A stretch of DNA of 64,000 nucleotides from Verrucomicrobium sp. GAS474 (GTDB lineage Bacteria; Verrucomicrobiota; Verrucomicrobiia; Methylacidiphilales; GAS474), in assembly GCF_900105685.1 (NCBI RefSeq), contig NZ_LT629781.1, positions 620,001-684,000 on the forward strand, given 5' to 3'. Position 1 is the first letter of the stretch; each line of letters opens with the position of its first letter. The notes under the pieces were generated by a model. That model saw only the letters and a list, made by a program, of their open reading frames with translations, had not been told where the DNA came from and ran no database searches. Of this stretch, positions 36,784 through 45,771 are shown piece after piece. The translations under genes were made by a program, and so were the position numbers.

Positions 36784-37971
36784 TTATGCCCGGGGAAGGC
36801 GAAGCCAAAAGCGGCTTCCCTTTCCGAGTTCCGATTCGACGCCGATCTTGCCGCCCATCCGCTCGGCGGCTTTCCTGACGATGCTGAGGCCGATGCCGGT
36901 CCCCGCGTAGGTCTCGGGCGAGTGGACCTTCACGAAGATGCCGAAGATCCGCTCCAGGTCGCGCGGGGCGATGCCGATGCCGTTGTCGGCGAACCAGACG
37001 ACGACGTCGTTCCCCTCGCGCTCCGCCCGGATCGCGACCTCCGGCTTCCGGTCGGGAGGGGTGAACTTGATCGCGTTGCCGAGGAGGTTCGCGATGCACT
37101 GCGTGAGACTCGCCTCGTTGCCCCGGACCGGCGGCAGCTCGCCCTCGATCCGGATCGCGGCGTCGGCGACCTGCATCCCCGGATATTGCTCGATGATGTC
37201 GCGGATCAGCCGGTCGAGGTCGACCGGCTGGAGCGGGAGCGGGCCGCTCGAGAGGCGGCTGTAATTCAGGATGTCCTGGATCAGGCTGTCGAGGCGGCGG
37301 GCGCCGGAGCTGATCTTCTTGAGGTAGGCCTGGTGCTCGGGGGTGAGGCCGTCGCAGGCCTCCTGGGTCAGGATGTCGGCGTAGCCCTGCATCGCGCGGA
37401 GCGGCGCGCGCATGTCGTGGGAGATGCTGTAGGAATAGCTTTCGAGCTCGGTGACGGTTTCCTGGAGCTTCGCCGTCCGCTCGAGGAGCGCCGTGTTCTT
37501 CTGCTCCAGCTCGGCGTTGAGCTTGGAGATCTCCGAGGCGGCGCGGGTCCGCTCCTCGACCTGCTCCTGGAGGCGGATCCGGGCCTGGGCGAGCTCGATG
37601 AAGACCTCGACCTTGGCGCAGAGCACGTCGGTCAGGATCGGCTTCATGAGGTAGTCGACCGCCCCGGCCGAGTACCCCTTGAACATCATCTCGTCGGTCT
37701 TGACCATGCCGGTCAGGAAGATGATCGGGATGTGGCGCGACCGCTCCCGCTCGCGGATCAGCGTCGCCGTCTCGATGCCGTTCATCCCCGCCATCTGGAC
37801 GTCGAGGAGGATGACGGCGAAGTCCTGGTTCAGCACCTGCCGCAGCGCGGCCTCGCCGGAATCGGCCCGGATCACGTTCTGGCCGAGGGCCTCCAACGTG
37901 ACTTCGAGGGCGAGGAGGTTCGATTCCTCGTCGTCGACGATGAGGATGTTGACCCGGGGCTCGCCCTTCAC
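36784..37971 (-). CDS. Receiver - histidine kinase fusion
   Basis: 395 residues. An N-terminal receiver (~8-125; NILIVDDEESN, Asp in ILLDVQMAGMNG, YLMKPI) is linked through a coiled coil (~125-175) to a HisKA domain (His in YSISHDMRAPLRAM) and an HATPase_c domain (LLGNAIKFTPP, FADNGIGIAP, GTGIGLSIV). There is no membrane span, so it is cytoplasmic; its receiver probably takes phosphate from the large hybrid kinase. Start overlaps the cheB stop by 4 bp, showing translational coupling. Confidence 0.92.
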   Translation of the reverse strand: MKGEPRVNILIVDDEESNLLALEVTLEALGQNVIRADSGEAALRQVLNQDFAVILLDVQMAGMNGIETATLIRERERSRHIPIIFLTGMVKTDEMMFKGYSAGAVDYLMKPILTDVLCAKVEVFIELAQARIRLQEQVEERTRAASEISKLNAELEQKNTALLERTAKLQETVTELESYSYSISHDMRAPLRAMQGYADILTQEACDGLTPEHQAYLKKISSGARRLDSLIQDILNYSRLSSGPLPLQPVDLDRLIRDIIEQYPGMQVADAAIRIEGELPPVRGNEASLTQCIANLLGNAIKFTPPDRKPEVAIRAEREGNDVVVWFADNGIGIAPRDLERIFGIFVKVHSPETYAGTGIGLSIVRKAAERMGGKIGVESELGKGSRFWLRLPRA

Positions 37972-38549
37972 GGGGTTCCCTCCTGCCGGGCCATGGTCAG
38001 CTCGACCAGCAGCGCGGCGATCTCCCCGATCGGGCGGACGAGGGCCGCCTTCACGGCGCGGAGCGCGGCGTCGGGCATGATCGGGCAGCGGGCGGTGGCG
38101 GGGTCCTCGACGATCACGATGCCACCGCGCCGCTCGATGGCCGCCGCGCCGCGCGCCCCGTCGGAACTCGCGCCGGTCAGGACGACGCCGATGACCCCCG
38201 GCCCGTAGGCGTCGGCGGCCGACTCGAAGAGGACGTCGATCGAGGGCCGGGCGAAGTTGACCGCCTCGTCGGTCGAGAGGCTGAGGTGCTCTTCCTCGAC
38301 CAGCAGGTGGTAATTCGCCGGGGCGAGCCAGACGCGGCCCCGCGCGGGCGGGCGGGGGATCGGCTCCTTGTCGACCACCTCGTCGACGGGGAGGGCGACG
38401 CCGGTCCTCAGGACCTCGAGGAGGGTCTCGTTGTCCTCCTTCTGCCGGTGGAGGACGACCGCGATCGTCCCGGGGAACGTCGCCGGCAGGCCCCGCAGGA
38501 CCTCCATCACCGCCTTCATGCCTCCCAGGGATCCGCCGATGACGATCAT
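37968..38549 (-). CDS. CheB-type protein-glutamate methylesterase, receiver-less
   Basis: 193 residues holding only the catalytic domain. The Ser-His-Asp triad is in MIVIGGSLGGM, AVVLHRQK and TGASSDGARG. Classical CheB has an N-terminal receiver that controls it; here the receiver is missing, so activity may be controlled by a separate receiver encoded in the operon. CheB removes methyl groups or amides from chemoreceptors. The start and stop each overlap the adjacent genes by 4 bp. Confidence 0.92.
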   Translation of the reverse strand: MIVIGGSLGGMKAVMEVLRGLPATFPGTIAVVLHRQKEDNETLLEVLRTGVALPVDEVVDKEPIPRPPARGRVWLAPANYHLLVEEEHLSLSTDEAVNFARPSIDVLFESAADAYGPGVIGVVLTGASSDGARGAAAIERRGGIVIVEDPATARCPIMPDAALRAVKAALVRPIGEIAALLVELTMARQEGTP

Positions 38550-39394
38550 GCGATCTTCCGGTAAAGCCGTTCCTTCGTGGAGACAGGCTCGTAGCAGTCC
38601 TCCTGGGAGGAGAAGCGGAGGCTCTCGCTCCGCCCCAGCCCCAGGTAGCCGAGGGTCGCCAGGCTCTCGGTGAAGAGCGTGTGGACGCGGTCCTGCAGGG
38701 TGCGGTTGAAATAGATCATCACGTTGCGGCAGGAGATGACGTGGAACTCGTTGAACGAGGCGTCGGAGGCGAGGTTGTGGGCGGCGAAGACGACGTTGTC
38801 CCGGAGGAAGGGGCGGAAGATCGCGTACTCGCTGTCGGCCGTGTAGTAGTCGACGAACTCCTCCTTCCCGCCCGCGGCCTGGTAGTTGCGGGTGTATTCC
38901 TGCATCGAGGAGAGGGGGAAGATGCCCGAACGGGCGCGCTCGATCACGACGTCGCTGATGTCGGTGGCGTAGATGCGGCACCGGTCGTAGAGCCCCTCCT
39001 CGTGGAGGAGGATGGCGAGGGAGTAGACCTCCTCCCCCGTCGAGCACCCGGCGACCCAGAAGCGGAGAAAGGGATAGGTCTTCAGGATCGGGACGACCTG
39101 CTGGCGGAAGAGGAGGTGGAACTGCGGGTCCCGGAACATGGCGGTGACGTGGACGGTGAGCGCCACCACGAGGCGGCCCAGGGCGGCGGGATCGGCGGCG
39201 ACCCGGGCCCGCAGCTCGGCCAGCGTGATCTCCCCCTCCATGAAGGCCTGCCGCTTCGCCCGCCGCTTCAGCGAGGAGAAGGCGTAGTCCCGGAAGTCGT
39301 AGCCCGACTGCTCGTAGATCGTCGCCACGAGGGCCCGCAGGATCGGGAGCTCGGGGTCGAGGCTGATCTCCGGGGAGGAGGAGGCCGTTTTCAT
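38546..39394 (-). CDS. CheR-type protein-glutamate methyltransferase
   Basis: 282 residues from the ATG at 39394. An N-terminal helical domain (YDFRDYAFSSLKRRAKRQ) precedes the SAM-binding domain: FLRFWVAGCSTGEEVYSLAI, YATDISDVVIERAR and VISCRNVMIYFNR. These match CheR, which methylates receptor Glu residues. It forms a pair with cheB. No chemoreceptor, CheA or CheW lies in this operon; the only receptor in the window is 7 kb away and lacks the docking pentapeptide. A 78-bp gap separates it from the hybrid kinase gene upstream. Confidence 0.93.
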   Translation of the reverse strand: MKTASSSPEISLDPELPILRALVATIYEQSGYDFRDYAFSSLKRRAKRQAFMEGEITLAELRARVAADPAALGRLVVALTVHVTAMFRDPQFHLLFRQQVVPILKTYPFLRFWVAGCSTGEEVYSLAILLHEEGLYDRCRIYATDISDVVIERARSGIFPLSSMQEYTRNYQAAGGKEEFVDYYTADSEYAIFRPFLRDNVVFAAHNLASDASFNEFHVISCRNVMIYFNRTLQDRVHTLFTESLATLGYLGLGRSESLRFSSQEDCYEPVSTKERLYRKIA

Positions 39395-39472
39395 GGGGAG
39401 AACGTCGACGCAATCGGGGGGCGGCGCAAGGCAGATCATCGGGGGGCGGCGGACAATCGGCGACGAGGCTCC

Positions 39473-42400
39473 CTACCGATAGAGCCAGACCCGCAGGAGC
39501 GACTTGAGTTTCTCGATGTCGACCGGCTTGGTGATGTAGTCGGAGGCTCCCGCCTGGAGGCACTTCTCGCGGTCCCCGGGCATCGCCTTGGCGGTGACCG
39601 AGATGATCGGGATGCGGCGGAACCGCTCCATCTTGCGGATCCGGCGGATCGCCTCGAAGCCGTCCATCCCCGGCATCATCACGTCCATGAGGACGATCTC
39701 GGTCTCGGGATCGGCCGCAAGGATGTCGATGCCCTCCTGGCCGCTCTCGGCGTACTTCACCACCATCTTCGCCGCCTCGAGCGCCGAGGTGAGGGCGAAG
39801 ATGTTCCGCACGTCGTCGTCGACGACGAGAACCTTGCGGCCCGCGATGACGGAGTCGTTCTTCTGCACCTGCTCGATCATGTGGCGGGCGGCCTCGGGGA
39901 GGCGGGTCTGGACGCGGTGGAGGAAGAGGGCGGTTTCGTCGAGGAGCCGCTCGGGCGAGCGGACGTTCTTGATGACGATCGACTCGGCGACGCGGCGCAG
40001 GTCGGTCTCCTCCTTCCGCGTCAGCTCCTTCCCGGTGTAGACGATGACGGGCGGGGCGGCGGCGCCGTACTTCTCCTGCACCTGGCGGATGAAGTCGATC
40101 CCCGCCATGTCGGGGAGGCCGAGGTCGATCACCATGCAGTCGAAGTGGACCGCGTCGAGCGCCTTGAAGGCCTCGGCGGCGGTGCCGACCGCCGTGGTCT
40201 TCACGTCGCCGTTGCCGATCAGCTCGACCATGCTCTGCCGCTGCGTCTCGTTGTCCTCGACGATGAGGAGGTTCTTCACGGGCCGCTCGACGAAGTCGAG
40301 GGTCCGGCTGAAGGCCGCCTGGAGGAGCTCCCGCGTGACGGGCTTCTGGGAATAGGAGACCGCGCCGAGGCGGAGGCTCCGCTCCCGGCCCTCGTCGACG
40401 GAGATGATGTGGATCGGGATGTGGCGGGTCTTCGGGTCGTGCTTGAGCTGGTCGAGGACGATCCAGCCCTCGCTGTCGGGGAGGTGGAGGTCGAGGGTGA
40501 TCGCCGTCGGGACGACCTGCCGGGCCATCGCGATGCCCTGCTCGACCGAGGGGGCGACGACGGCCTTGAAGTTCTTCTCCCGCGCGAAGTCGACCATGAT
40601 CGAGGCGAAGTTGCGGTCGTCCTCGATGATGAGGAGGATGCGGTCGCCGGGCGCGAGGTTGCCGCGATCATCCTCGACGTCGGAGGGGAGGCTCAGCGCG
40701 TTCGGGGCGCTTCCGGCCGCCTCCTGCGACCCGGTCTGGGCGGAATGGGCCGACGACGGAGACGCCTGGCTCGCCGCGGCGCGCCGCTCGCGGGGCGCGG
40801 GGGAGAGGGGGACCTTCAGCTCCGCCGGGCCGGCGAGCGGGAGGTAGAGGGTGAAGGCGCTGCCCGCTTCGGGGGCGCTCTTCAGCTCGAGCGAGCCGCC
40901 GAGCTGCCACGCCAGTTCCCGGCTGATGGAGAGGCCGAGGCCGGTGCCGCCGTACTTCCGGTTCGTCCCCGCCTCGCCCTGGCGGAACGCCTCGAAGATC
41001 ATCTGCTGCTTCTCCTCGGAGACGCCGATGCCGGTGTCCTTCACCGTGAAGCCGACGACCGTGCCGACCCGGTCGAGCCGCTCGTTCGGGACGCGCCAGC
41101 CGCCCTCGACCGGGCCGATGACGAGGTCGACGGAGCCGTGCGGGGTGAACTTGAAGGCGTTGGAAAGGAGGTTCTTGACGATCTGCTCCAGCCGCCGGAC
41201 GTCGGTGCGGATCGTCTCCGGCGCGCCGGGGGCGATCTCCGCGCGGAAGGCGAGGCCCTTCGACTCGGCGACGTGCCGGAAGGTGTGCTCGACGAAGCGT
41301 TGGAGGTCGGCGAGGGGCATGTCGACGATCTCGAGCTCGACCATCCCCGACTCGATCTTCGAGAGGTCGAGGATGTCGTTGATCAGCTGGAGGAGGTCGT
41401 TGCCGGAGGAGTGGATCGTCTTCGCGTACTGGACCTGCTTCTCGGTCAGGTTCTCGCCGCCGTTGTCGGCGAGCATCTTCGAGAGGATCAGGAGGCTGTT
41501 GAGCGGCGTGCGGAGCTCGTGCGACATGTTCGCGAGGAAGTCCGACTTGTACTTCGAGGTCTGGGCCAGTTCCTGGGCCTTCTCCTCGATCGACTCGCGG
41601 GCCTGCTCGATCTCGCGGTTGATCTTCTCCATCTGCTTCTTCTGCTCGGCCAGGAGGTTGACCTTCTCCTCCATCTCCTCGTTGGTCTGCTGCATCTCCT
41701 CGTTGGTCTGCTCGAGCTCCTCGTTCGTCTGCTTGAGCTCTTCCTGCTGTTCCTGGAGCTGCATCTCGGAGGCCTGGAGGCGCTCGGTCTGCTCCTCCAG
41801 CGCCATGTTCTTCTCGCTCAATTCCTCCTGGTTCCGCTTCAGGTCGAGGGAAAGGGCCTGCGATTCCTTCAGCAGCGCCTCGGTCCGGGTCATCGCCTCG
41901 ATCAGGTTGAGGACGACGCCGAAGCTCTCGGCGAACTGGTCGAGGAAATCGAGCTGGACGGGGGTCAGCGGATGGAGGGTCGCCAACTCGATCACCGCCT
42001 TCGTCCGCCCCTCGTAGACGGCGGGCTGGACGACGATCTGCCGGGGCTTTGCCTCGCCGAGGACCGAGTTGATCTTCAGGTAGTTTTCGGGGATCGGGTC
42101 GAGGACGACGCGCCGCCGGTCGACCGCCGCCTGGCCGGCGAGGCCCTGCCCCTTCCGCAGGCGGGGGGCCGGGTTGTCGTGGGCGTAGCCGGCCTGGAAC
42201 CGGAGGCCGCCGTCGCCCTCCCCCTCGGGAGCCGCCTCGGCGAGGTAGAGGACGAGGTGGCGGGCATCGAGGAGCGCGGCCAGTTCGGCGAGGACTTTCT
42301 GGCAGACGGCCTCGACGTCGCGCTGGCCCTGGAAGACCTGGGAGAACTTCGTCAGCCCGGTCTTGAGCCAATCCTTGTCGCCGAGGATCCGCTGGCGTTC

Positions 42401-43168
42401 CTCGACCTGGATCGCCATCCGGTTGAACAATCCGGCGAGGTCGCCGACCTCGTCCTTCGTGTTGACGTTGACGCGGTGGCCGTAGTCGCCGCCGCCGATC
42501 TTCGACGCGCCGAGGCCGAGGAGGCGGAGGGGATTCGTGATGCTCCGCGAGACGAGCCAGCCGGCGATGCCGACGAGGACGAAGGCGAGCAGGGTCCCGT
42601 AGGTGATGACGTTGAAGGTCAGGGTTTCGGTCGCCGCGGCGCGGGCCTGCCGCTGGGCCAGGAGGTTTTCCTCTTCCTGACTCATCTCGGCGACGAGGCT
42701 GTCGAGCTGCTCCGACATCGTCTTGCTTTCCCTGGCCACGACGTCCATCCGGGGATCGGAGGCGGCCACCTTCAGGTCGTGGAGCCGGGTCAACTGGAGG
42801 AGGCCGTCGAGACGGGCGGAGGTCAGCGGCTCGAATTGGTCGAGGCGGGCAACCTGGTGGGGATTGTCGCTCGTCAGGGTGCGCAGGGTGCGGATGCGGG
42901 AGTGGAGATCGCCCCGGGCCTTTTCGACGCTCTCCTTGAAGGCGGGATCGGGCGTGTTCAGGTAGGCCTGGGCCCGGTTCTCGGCCTTCATCAGGTCGAG
43001 CATCGTCCCATCGAGCTCCTTCTCGACCTGGAGGGTGTGGGTGACCCACCCCGCGTCTTCCTCCACCTGGCGGAGGTTCCAGTAAAGGGTCATCCCGATC
43101 AGGATGAGGGCGCTCATGGCGGCCGAGAAGCCGAGCGCGATTTTCTGGCCGATCGATAGGTTCATCAT
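39473..43168 (-). CDS. Large hybrid histidine kinase with three receivers
   Basis: 1231 residues. Order: membrane helix ~10-30, CHASE3-like periplasmic helical domain (to ~185), second helix ~190-215, HAMP, GAF (~290-430), long coiled coil rich in Glu/Gln (~430-540), HisKA (His in ANMSHELRTPLNSL, ~549), HATPase_c (NAFKFTPHG, VKDTGIGVSE, GTGLGLSIS), then three receivers starting near 843, 966 and 1111. Each has its phospho-acceptor Asp: ITLDLHLPDS, MVIDLGLPDM and VLMDVMMPGM. It is the sensor of the operon; the signal is unknown. Three receivers suggest branched phosphorelay or phosphate sinking. Confidence 0.93.
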   Translation of the reverse strand: MMNLSIGQKIALGFSAAMSALILIGMTLYWNLRQVEEDAGWVTHTLQVEKELDGTMLDLMKAENRAQAYLNTPDPAFKESVEKARGDLHSRIRTLRTLTSDNPHQVARLDQFEPLTSARLDGLLQLTRLHDLKVAASDPRMDVVARESKTMSEQLDSLVAEMSQEEENLLAQRQARAAATETLTFNVITYGTLLAFVLVGIAGWLVSRSITNPLRLLGLGASKIGGGDYGHRVNVNTKDEVGDLAGLFNRMAIQVEERQRILGDKDWLKTGLTKFSQVFQGQRDVEAVCQKVLAELAALLDARHLVLYLAEAAPEGEGDGGLRFQAGYAHDNPAPRLRKGQGLAGQAAVDRRRVVLDPIPENYLKINSVLGEAKPRQIVVQPAVYEGRTKAVIELATLHPLTPVQLDFLDQFAESFGVVLNLIEAMTRTEALLKESQALSLDLKRNQEELSEKNMALEEQTERLQASEMQLQEQQEELKQTNEELEQTNEEMQQTNEEMEEKVNLLAEQKKQMEKINREIEQARESIEEKAQELAQTSKYKSDFLANMSHELRTPLNSLLILSKMLADNGGENLTEKQVQYAKTIHSSGNDLLQLINDILDLSKIESGMVELEIVDMPLADLQRFVEHTFRHVAESKGLAFRAEIAPGAPETIRTDVRRLEQIVKNLLSNAFKFTPHGSVDLVIGPVEGGWRVPNERLDRVGTVVGFTVKDTGIGVSEEKQQMIFEAFRQGEAGTNRKYGGTGLGLSISRELAWQLGGSLELKSAPEAGSAFTLYLPLAGPAELKVPLSPAPRERRAAASQASPSSAHSAQTGSQEAAGSAPNALSLPSDVEDDRGNLAPGDRILLIIEDDRNFASIMVDFAREKNFKAVVAPSVEQGIAMARQVVPTAITLDLHLPDSEGWIVLDQLKHDPKTRHIPIHIISVDEGRERSLRLGAVSYSQKPVTRELLQAAFSRTLDFVERPVKNLLIVEDNETQRQSMVELIGNGDVKTTAVGTAAEAFKALDAVHFDCMVIDLGLPDMAGIDFIRQVQEKYGAAAPPVIVYTGKELTRKEETDLRRVAESIVIKNVRSPERLLDETALFLHRVQTRLPEAARHMIEQVQKNDSVIAGRKVLVVDDDVRNIFALTSALEAAKMVVKYAESGQEGIDILAADPETEIVLMDVMMPGMDGFEAIRRIRKMERFRRIPIISVTAKAMPGDREKCLQAGASDYITKPVDIEKLKSLLRVWLYR

Positions 43169-43273
43169 GTCAGAGAAACGACTAAAATAGGGCGGTTAAT
43201 AAGGTCAATGCTTTAGGAGTTGAAGGAAAACCGTCAAGTCTTTCTCCACCGAAGGCGCTTACTCTACCGCATT

Positions 43274-43297
43274 CCCGTTTTTACGCAAAAAAACGGG
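43274..43297. terminator. Possible weak stem-loop terminator
   Basis: CCCGTTTTT and AAAAACGGG form a stem around ACGCAA between the hybrid kinase start and the phosphatase stop. It would serve the minus-strand phosphatase gene, but no T run follows the stem, so it is a weak candidate. Confidence 0.35.
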
Positions 43298-43328
43298 TGA
43301 AAAAAGCCGCTCGCCCGGGGAGGGAGGC

Positions 43329-44024
43329 TTACGCTCCGCCGGTCTCGCCCCACCAGGCGGAGAGGCGGTTCGCCGGGACAGCGGGGATCGCCAGCCCCGT
43401 CTCGGTGTAGTGGGAGGTGTCGTTGAAGAGGGTGAGGCGGGCGCGCGTGGCGTCCTTGAAGTCGACGACGTTCAGGGCGGCGGGGCTTTGGTCGAGGTTG
43501 TCCCGGTAGCGTCGCGGATCGAAGCCGAGGAGGGTGCTCAGGAGGAGGCGGATCGTCGCCTTGTGGGAGGCGACGATGACCCGCCCGCCGGGATTCGAGC
43601 GGACGATCTCGATGAGGGCCGGAAGGGCGCGGGCCGTCACCTGGAGCCCGCTCTCGCCCCCTTCGGGAGCGAAGGTGAAGGGGTCCTTCTCCCACTCGGC
43701 GGCCTCTTCCGGGAAGCGTTCGTCGACCTCCTTCCGCGTCAGCTCCTCCCAGCGGCCGTGGGAGATCTCGCGCAGGCCGTCGCGCGGCTCGACGGGGAGG
43801 GCGTGGGGAGCGGCGAGGATGCGGGCCGTCTCCATCGTCCGGTCGAGGGGCGAGGCGTAGACGCGGGTGATCTTCTCCCCCGAAAGCCGCCGCGCCAACC
43901 GGGCCACCTGCCCCCGCCCCTCATCGGAGAGCGGAACATTGATCGATCCGGCAAAACGATCCTCGGCAGCAAGACGAGTAGCTCCGTGGCGAATGAGATA
44001 GATACGGGTGAATTCGGAAGACAT
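43329..44024 (-). CDS. Histidine phosphatase (phosphoglycerate mutase-like)
   Basis: 231 residues. The catalytic RHG motif is in IYLIRHGATRLA, with the second Arg in YASPLDRTMETA, the proton-donor Glu in GLREISHGRWEEL and the second His in VIVASHKATIRLL. This is the two-His branch, small cofactor-independent phosphatases such as alpha-ribazole phosphatase (CobC) or GpmB-like enzymes. Substrate unknown. It stands alone on the minus strand after a gap. Confidence 0.9.
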   Translation of the reverse strand: MSSEFTRIYLIRHGATRLAAEDRFAGSINVPLSDEGRGQVARLARRLSGEKITRVYASPLDRTMETARILAAPHALPVEPRDGLREISHGRWEELTRKEVDERFPEEAAEWEKDPFTFAPEGGESGLQVTARALPALIEIVRSNPGGRVIVASHKATIRLLLSTLLGFDPRRYRDNLDQSPAALNVVDFKDATRARLTLFNDTSHYTETGLAIPAVPANRLSAWWGETGGA

Positions 44025-44166
44025 GCACTATTTTACACCCTTTCTCCCAGCCTTTGGAAGCGTAGTTCCTCCCAAGCGGACAGGGGATCTAGCGGACGCG
44101 CTCTACCCGAAGCGGACGGCCTAATGCGGTACCGCTCCAAATAGTTCAGGCCTATCAGAGGGGGAC

Positions 44167-44304
44167 TGCCGTCGCGGTAGCGACACTCGTTTCCCAGGGG
44201 AGACTAACTTGCAGGGCCGGGAGGCAAGTGCAGGAGGGGCGCAATGCCGTCGCGATAGCGACACTCGTTCTCAGGGGAAACTAACTCGCATGGCCGGGGG
44301 GCAA
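44167..44304 (+). repeat. Pair of ~60-bp direct repeats with GTCGC hairpins
   Basis: Two copies (44167-44227 and 44245-44304) share TGCCGTCGCGGTAGCGACAC / TGCCGTCGCGATAGCGACAC, then CAGGGGA-ACTAACT and GGCCGGG-GGCAA. Each holds a small perfect hairpin GTCGC-GGTA/GATA-GCGAC. The mismatch lies in the loop, so the stem is kept. They are directly next to the type B repeat and may be part of it. The rest of the 397-bp gap holds no gene. Confidence 0.8.
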
Positions 44305-44373
44305 CCCCTCTTGCATCTTTAAACGCGCGTCCGGCCTCCACCTGTACAGGGTCTGTACCCCGTCCCGAAGGGC
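44297..44373 (-). repeat. Short diverged repeat, copy B2 (type B, reversed)
   Basis: On the minus strand it reads GCCCTTCGGGACGGGGTACA, CCCTGTACAGGTGGAGGC, GCGCGTTTAAAGATGCAAG and AGGGG. The GGACGGGGTAC and GATGCAAGAGGGG features are shared with copy B1 but not with type A. It lies before the cupin gene, not after a gene reading into it, so it is an exception to the 3'-end pattern. Confidence 0.72.
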
Positions 44374-44421
44374 GCTCTCCATAACTTCGCGCCCCCTTGT
44401 CCCCCCTGCTATAATCCCCCC

Positions 44422-44817
44422 ATGGACATCCACCCTCCCGGCTCCCGCCCCTCCACCCCAGGCCCCGCCGATTACTTCACCGGCACCGTCCGGATCGATC
44501 CCCTCTTCCAGGCCCCGGCCCCGGCGCGGGTGATCGGCGCCAGCGTCACCTTCGAGCCCGGCGCCCGGACGGCCTGGCACACCCATCCCCTCGGCCAAAC
44601 CCTGATCGTGACCGCGGGCTGCGGCCAGGCGCAGCGGTGGGGCGGCCCCGTCGAGACCCTCCGCCCCGGCGACGTCGTCTGGTTCCCGCCGGGCGAGAAG
44701 CATTGGCACGGCGCGACGGCGACGACCGCCCTCACCCATATCGCGATCCAGGAACATCTCGACGGCAAGCCGGTCGACTGGCTCGAAAAAGTCAGCGACG
44801 CGCAATACGGCGGCTGA
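44422..44817 (+). CDS. Cupin-domain protein
   Basis: 131 residues, one cupin barrel. Metal ligands are in the standard order: [19 protein letters not shown] (two His and a Gln-type position) and [13 protein letters not shown]. It resembles small quercetin-dioxygenase-like or carboxymuconolactone-associated cupins. Substrate unknown. Its last 26 bases overlap the 3' end of the converging LysR gene, which suggests the LysR protein does not simply read through it; they may form a regulatory pair. Confidence 0.88.
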   Translation: MDIHPPGSRPSTPGPADYFTGTVRIDPLFQAPAPARVIGASVTFEPGARTAWHTHPLGQTLIVTAGCGQAQRWGGPVETLRPGDVVWFPPGEKHWHGATATTALTHIAIQEHLDGKPVDWLEKVSDAQYGG

Positions 44818-45682
44818 AGACTTCCGCCCGCTTCGTGAGGAGGTCGAGGAAAGTGACGGACGGCTCCCGCAGCGTCCCGCGCCAGAACGCGGCGACGACG
44901 ATGTCGGGGAAATCCTTCAGCGGAAGGACGCGGACTCCCGGCGGCAGCTTCGCCTGCGGCACCCGGACGGAGAGGCCGACCCCCATGCCGTGCGACACGT
45001 AATTGGCGACCAGCTCGACGCCGTTCGCCTCGATCGCCGTCGGCCAGGAGGCCCCCCGGCGGAGGAGCTCGGCGGCGAAGTGCCGCGTCAGGATCTCGTT
45101 GCCGGGGAGGGCCACGAGGGGGGCCCGCGCCTCGCCCGTCCAGAACGCCTCGGCCCGCTTCACCCGCGCGAATGAGGGCGGGACGAGGAGGACCATCGGC
45201 AGGCGGATGAGGTCGCGGGAGGCGAAGCGCTCGGGGAGCGAGGTCTCGCGGACTGTCACGGCGAGGTCGGCCTCGCCCTCGTCGAGGAGGGCGATCGCCT
45301 CCGCCTGGTTCCGCTCGTAGAGCCGGGCCTTGAGGCCGGGGAAACGGCGCATGAGGGCCTGCAGCAGCTCGGGCATGTGGTCCTTCAGCACCTCCCCGAG
45401 GGCGACGAGGCGGAGCTGGTGGGAGAACTCCCCGCGCAGGACGGGGCCGAGGTCGGCGACCCGCTCGAAGAACGGCGCGATCTCGGCGAAGAGCCGCCCG
45501 CCCGCCGGGGTGAGGTGGAACGGCTTCCGCTGGAACAGGACGAGGCCGAGTTCCTTCTCCAGCGTGAGGATCTGGGCGCTGACCGCCGGCTGCTGGACCC
45601 CGTAGGGGATGACGGCGCAGGCGCGGGAGATCCCTCCCGCCTTCGCGACGTAGTAGAAGAGTTCGAGGTGGTGAAGGTTCAT
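44792..45682 (-). CDS. LysR-family transcriptional regulator
   Basis: 296 residues. The N-terminal helix-turn-helix is [38 protein letters not shown] and the wing [11 protein letters not shown]. The effector-binding domain follows from ~90. LysR proteins usually control a divergent neighbour; here the divergent gene is the DUF2339 membrane protein, only 89 bp away, so that is the likely target, although the cupin is also a candidate. Ligand unknown. Confidence 0.92.
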   Translation of the reverse strand: MNLHHLELFYYVAKAGGISRACAVIPYGVQQPAVSAQILTLEKELGLVLFQRKPFHLTPAGGRLFAEIAPFFERVADLGPVLRGEFSHQLRLVALGEVLKDHMPELLQALMRRFPGLKARLYERNQAEAIALLDEGEADLAVTVRETSLPERFASRDLIRLPMVLLVPPSFARVKRAEAFWTGEARAPLVALPGNEILTRHFAAELLRRGASWPTAIEANGVELVANYVSHGMGVGLSVRVPQAKLPPGVRVLPLKDFPDIVVAAFWRGTLREPSVTFLDLLTKRAEVFSRRIARR

Positions 45683-45771
45683 TGATTCGATCGATGTACT
45701 ACAAAAAATTATCGATTAGGTAAATCCCCCATTCTTCGCCTATAAAAAGAAAAAACCCGCCCCCCCACGCC

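Noticed and set aside
39473-43168. A complete chemotaxis cluster with the operon
   Set aside because: No CheA, CheW or receptor is coded here. CheR and CheB alone do not make such a system.
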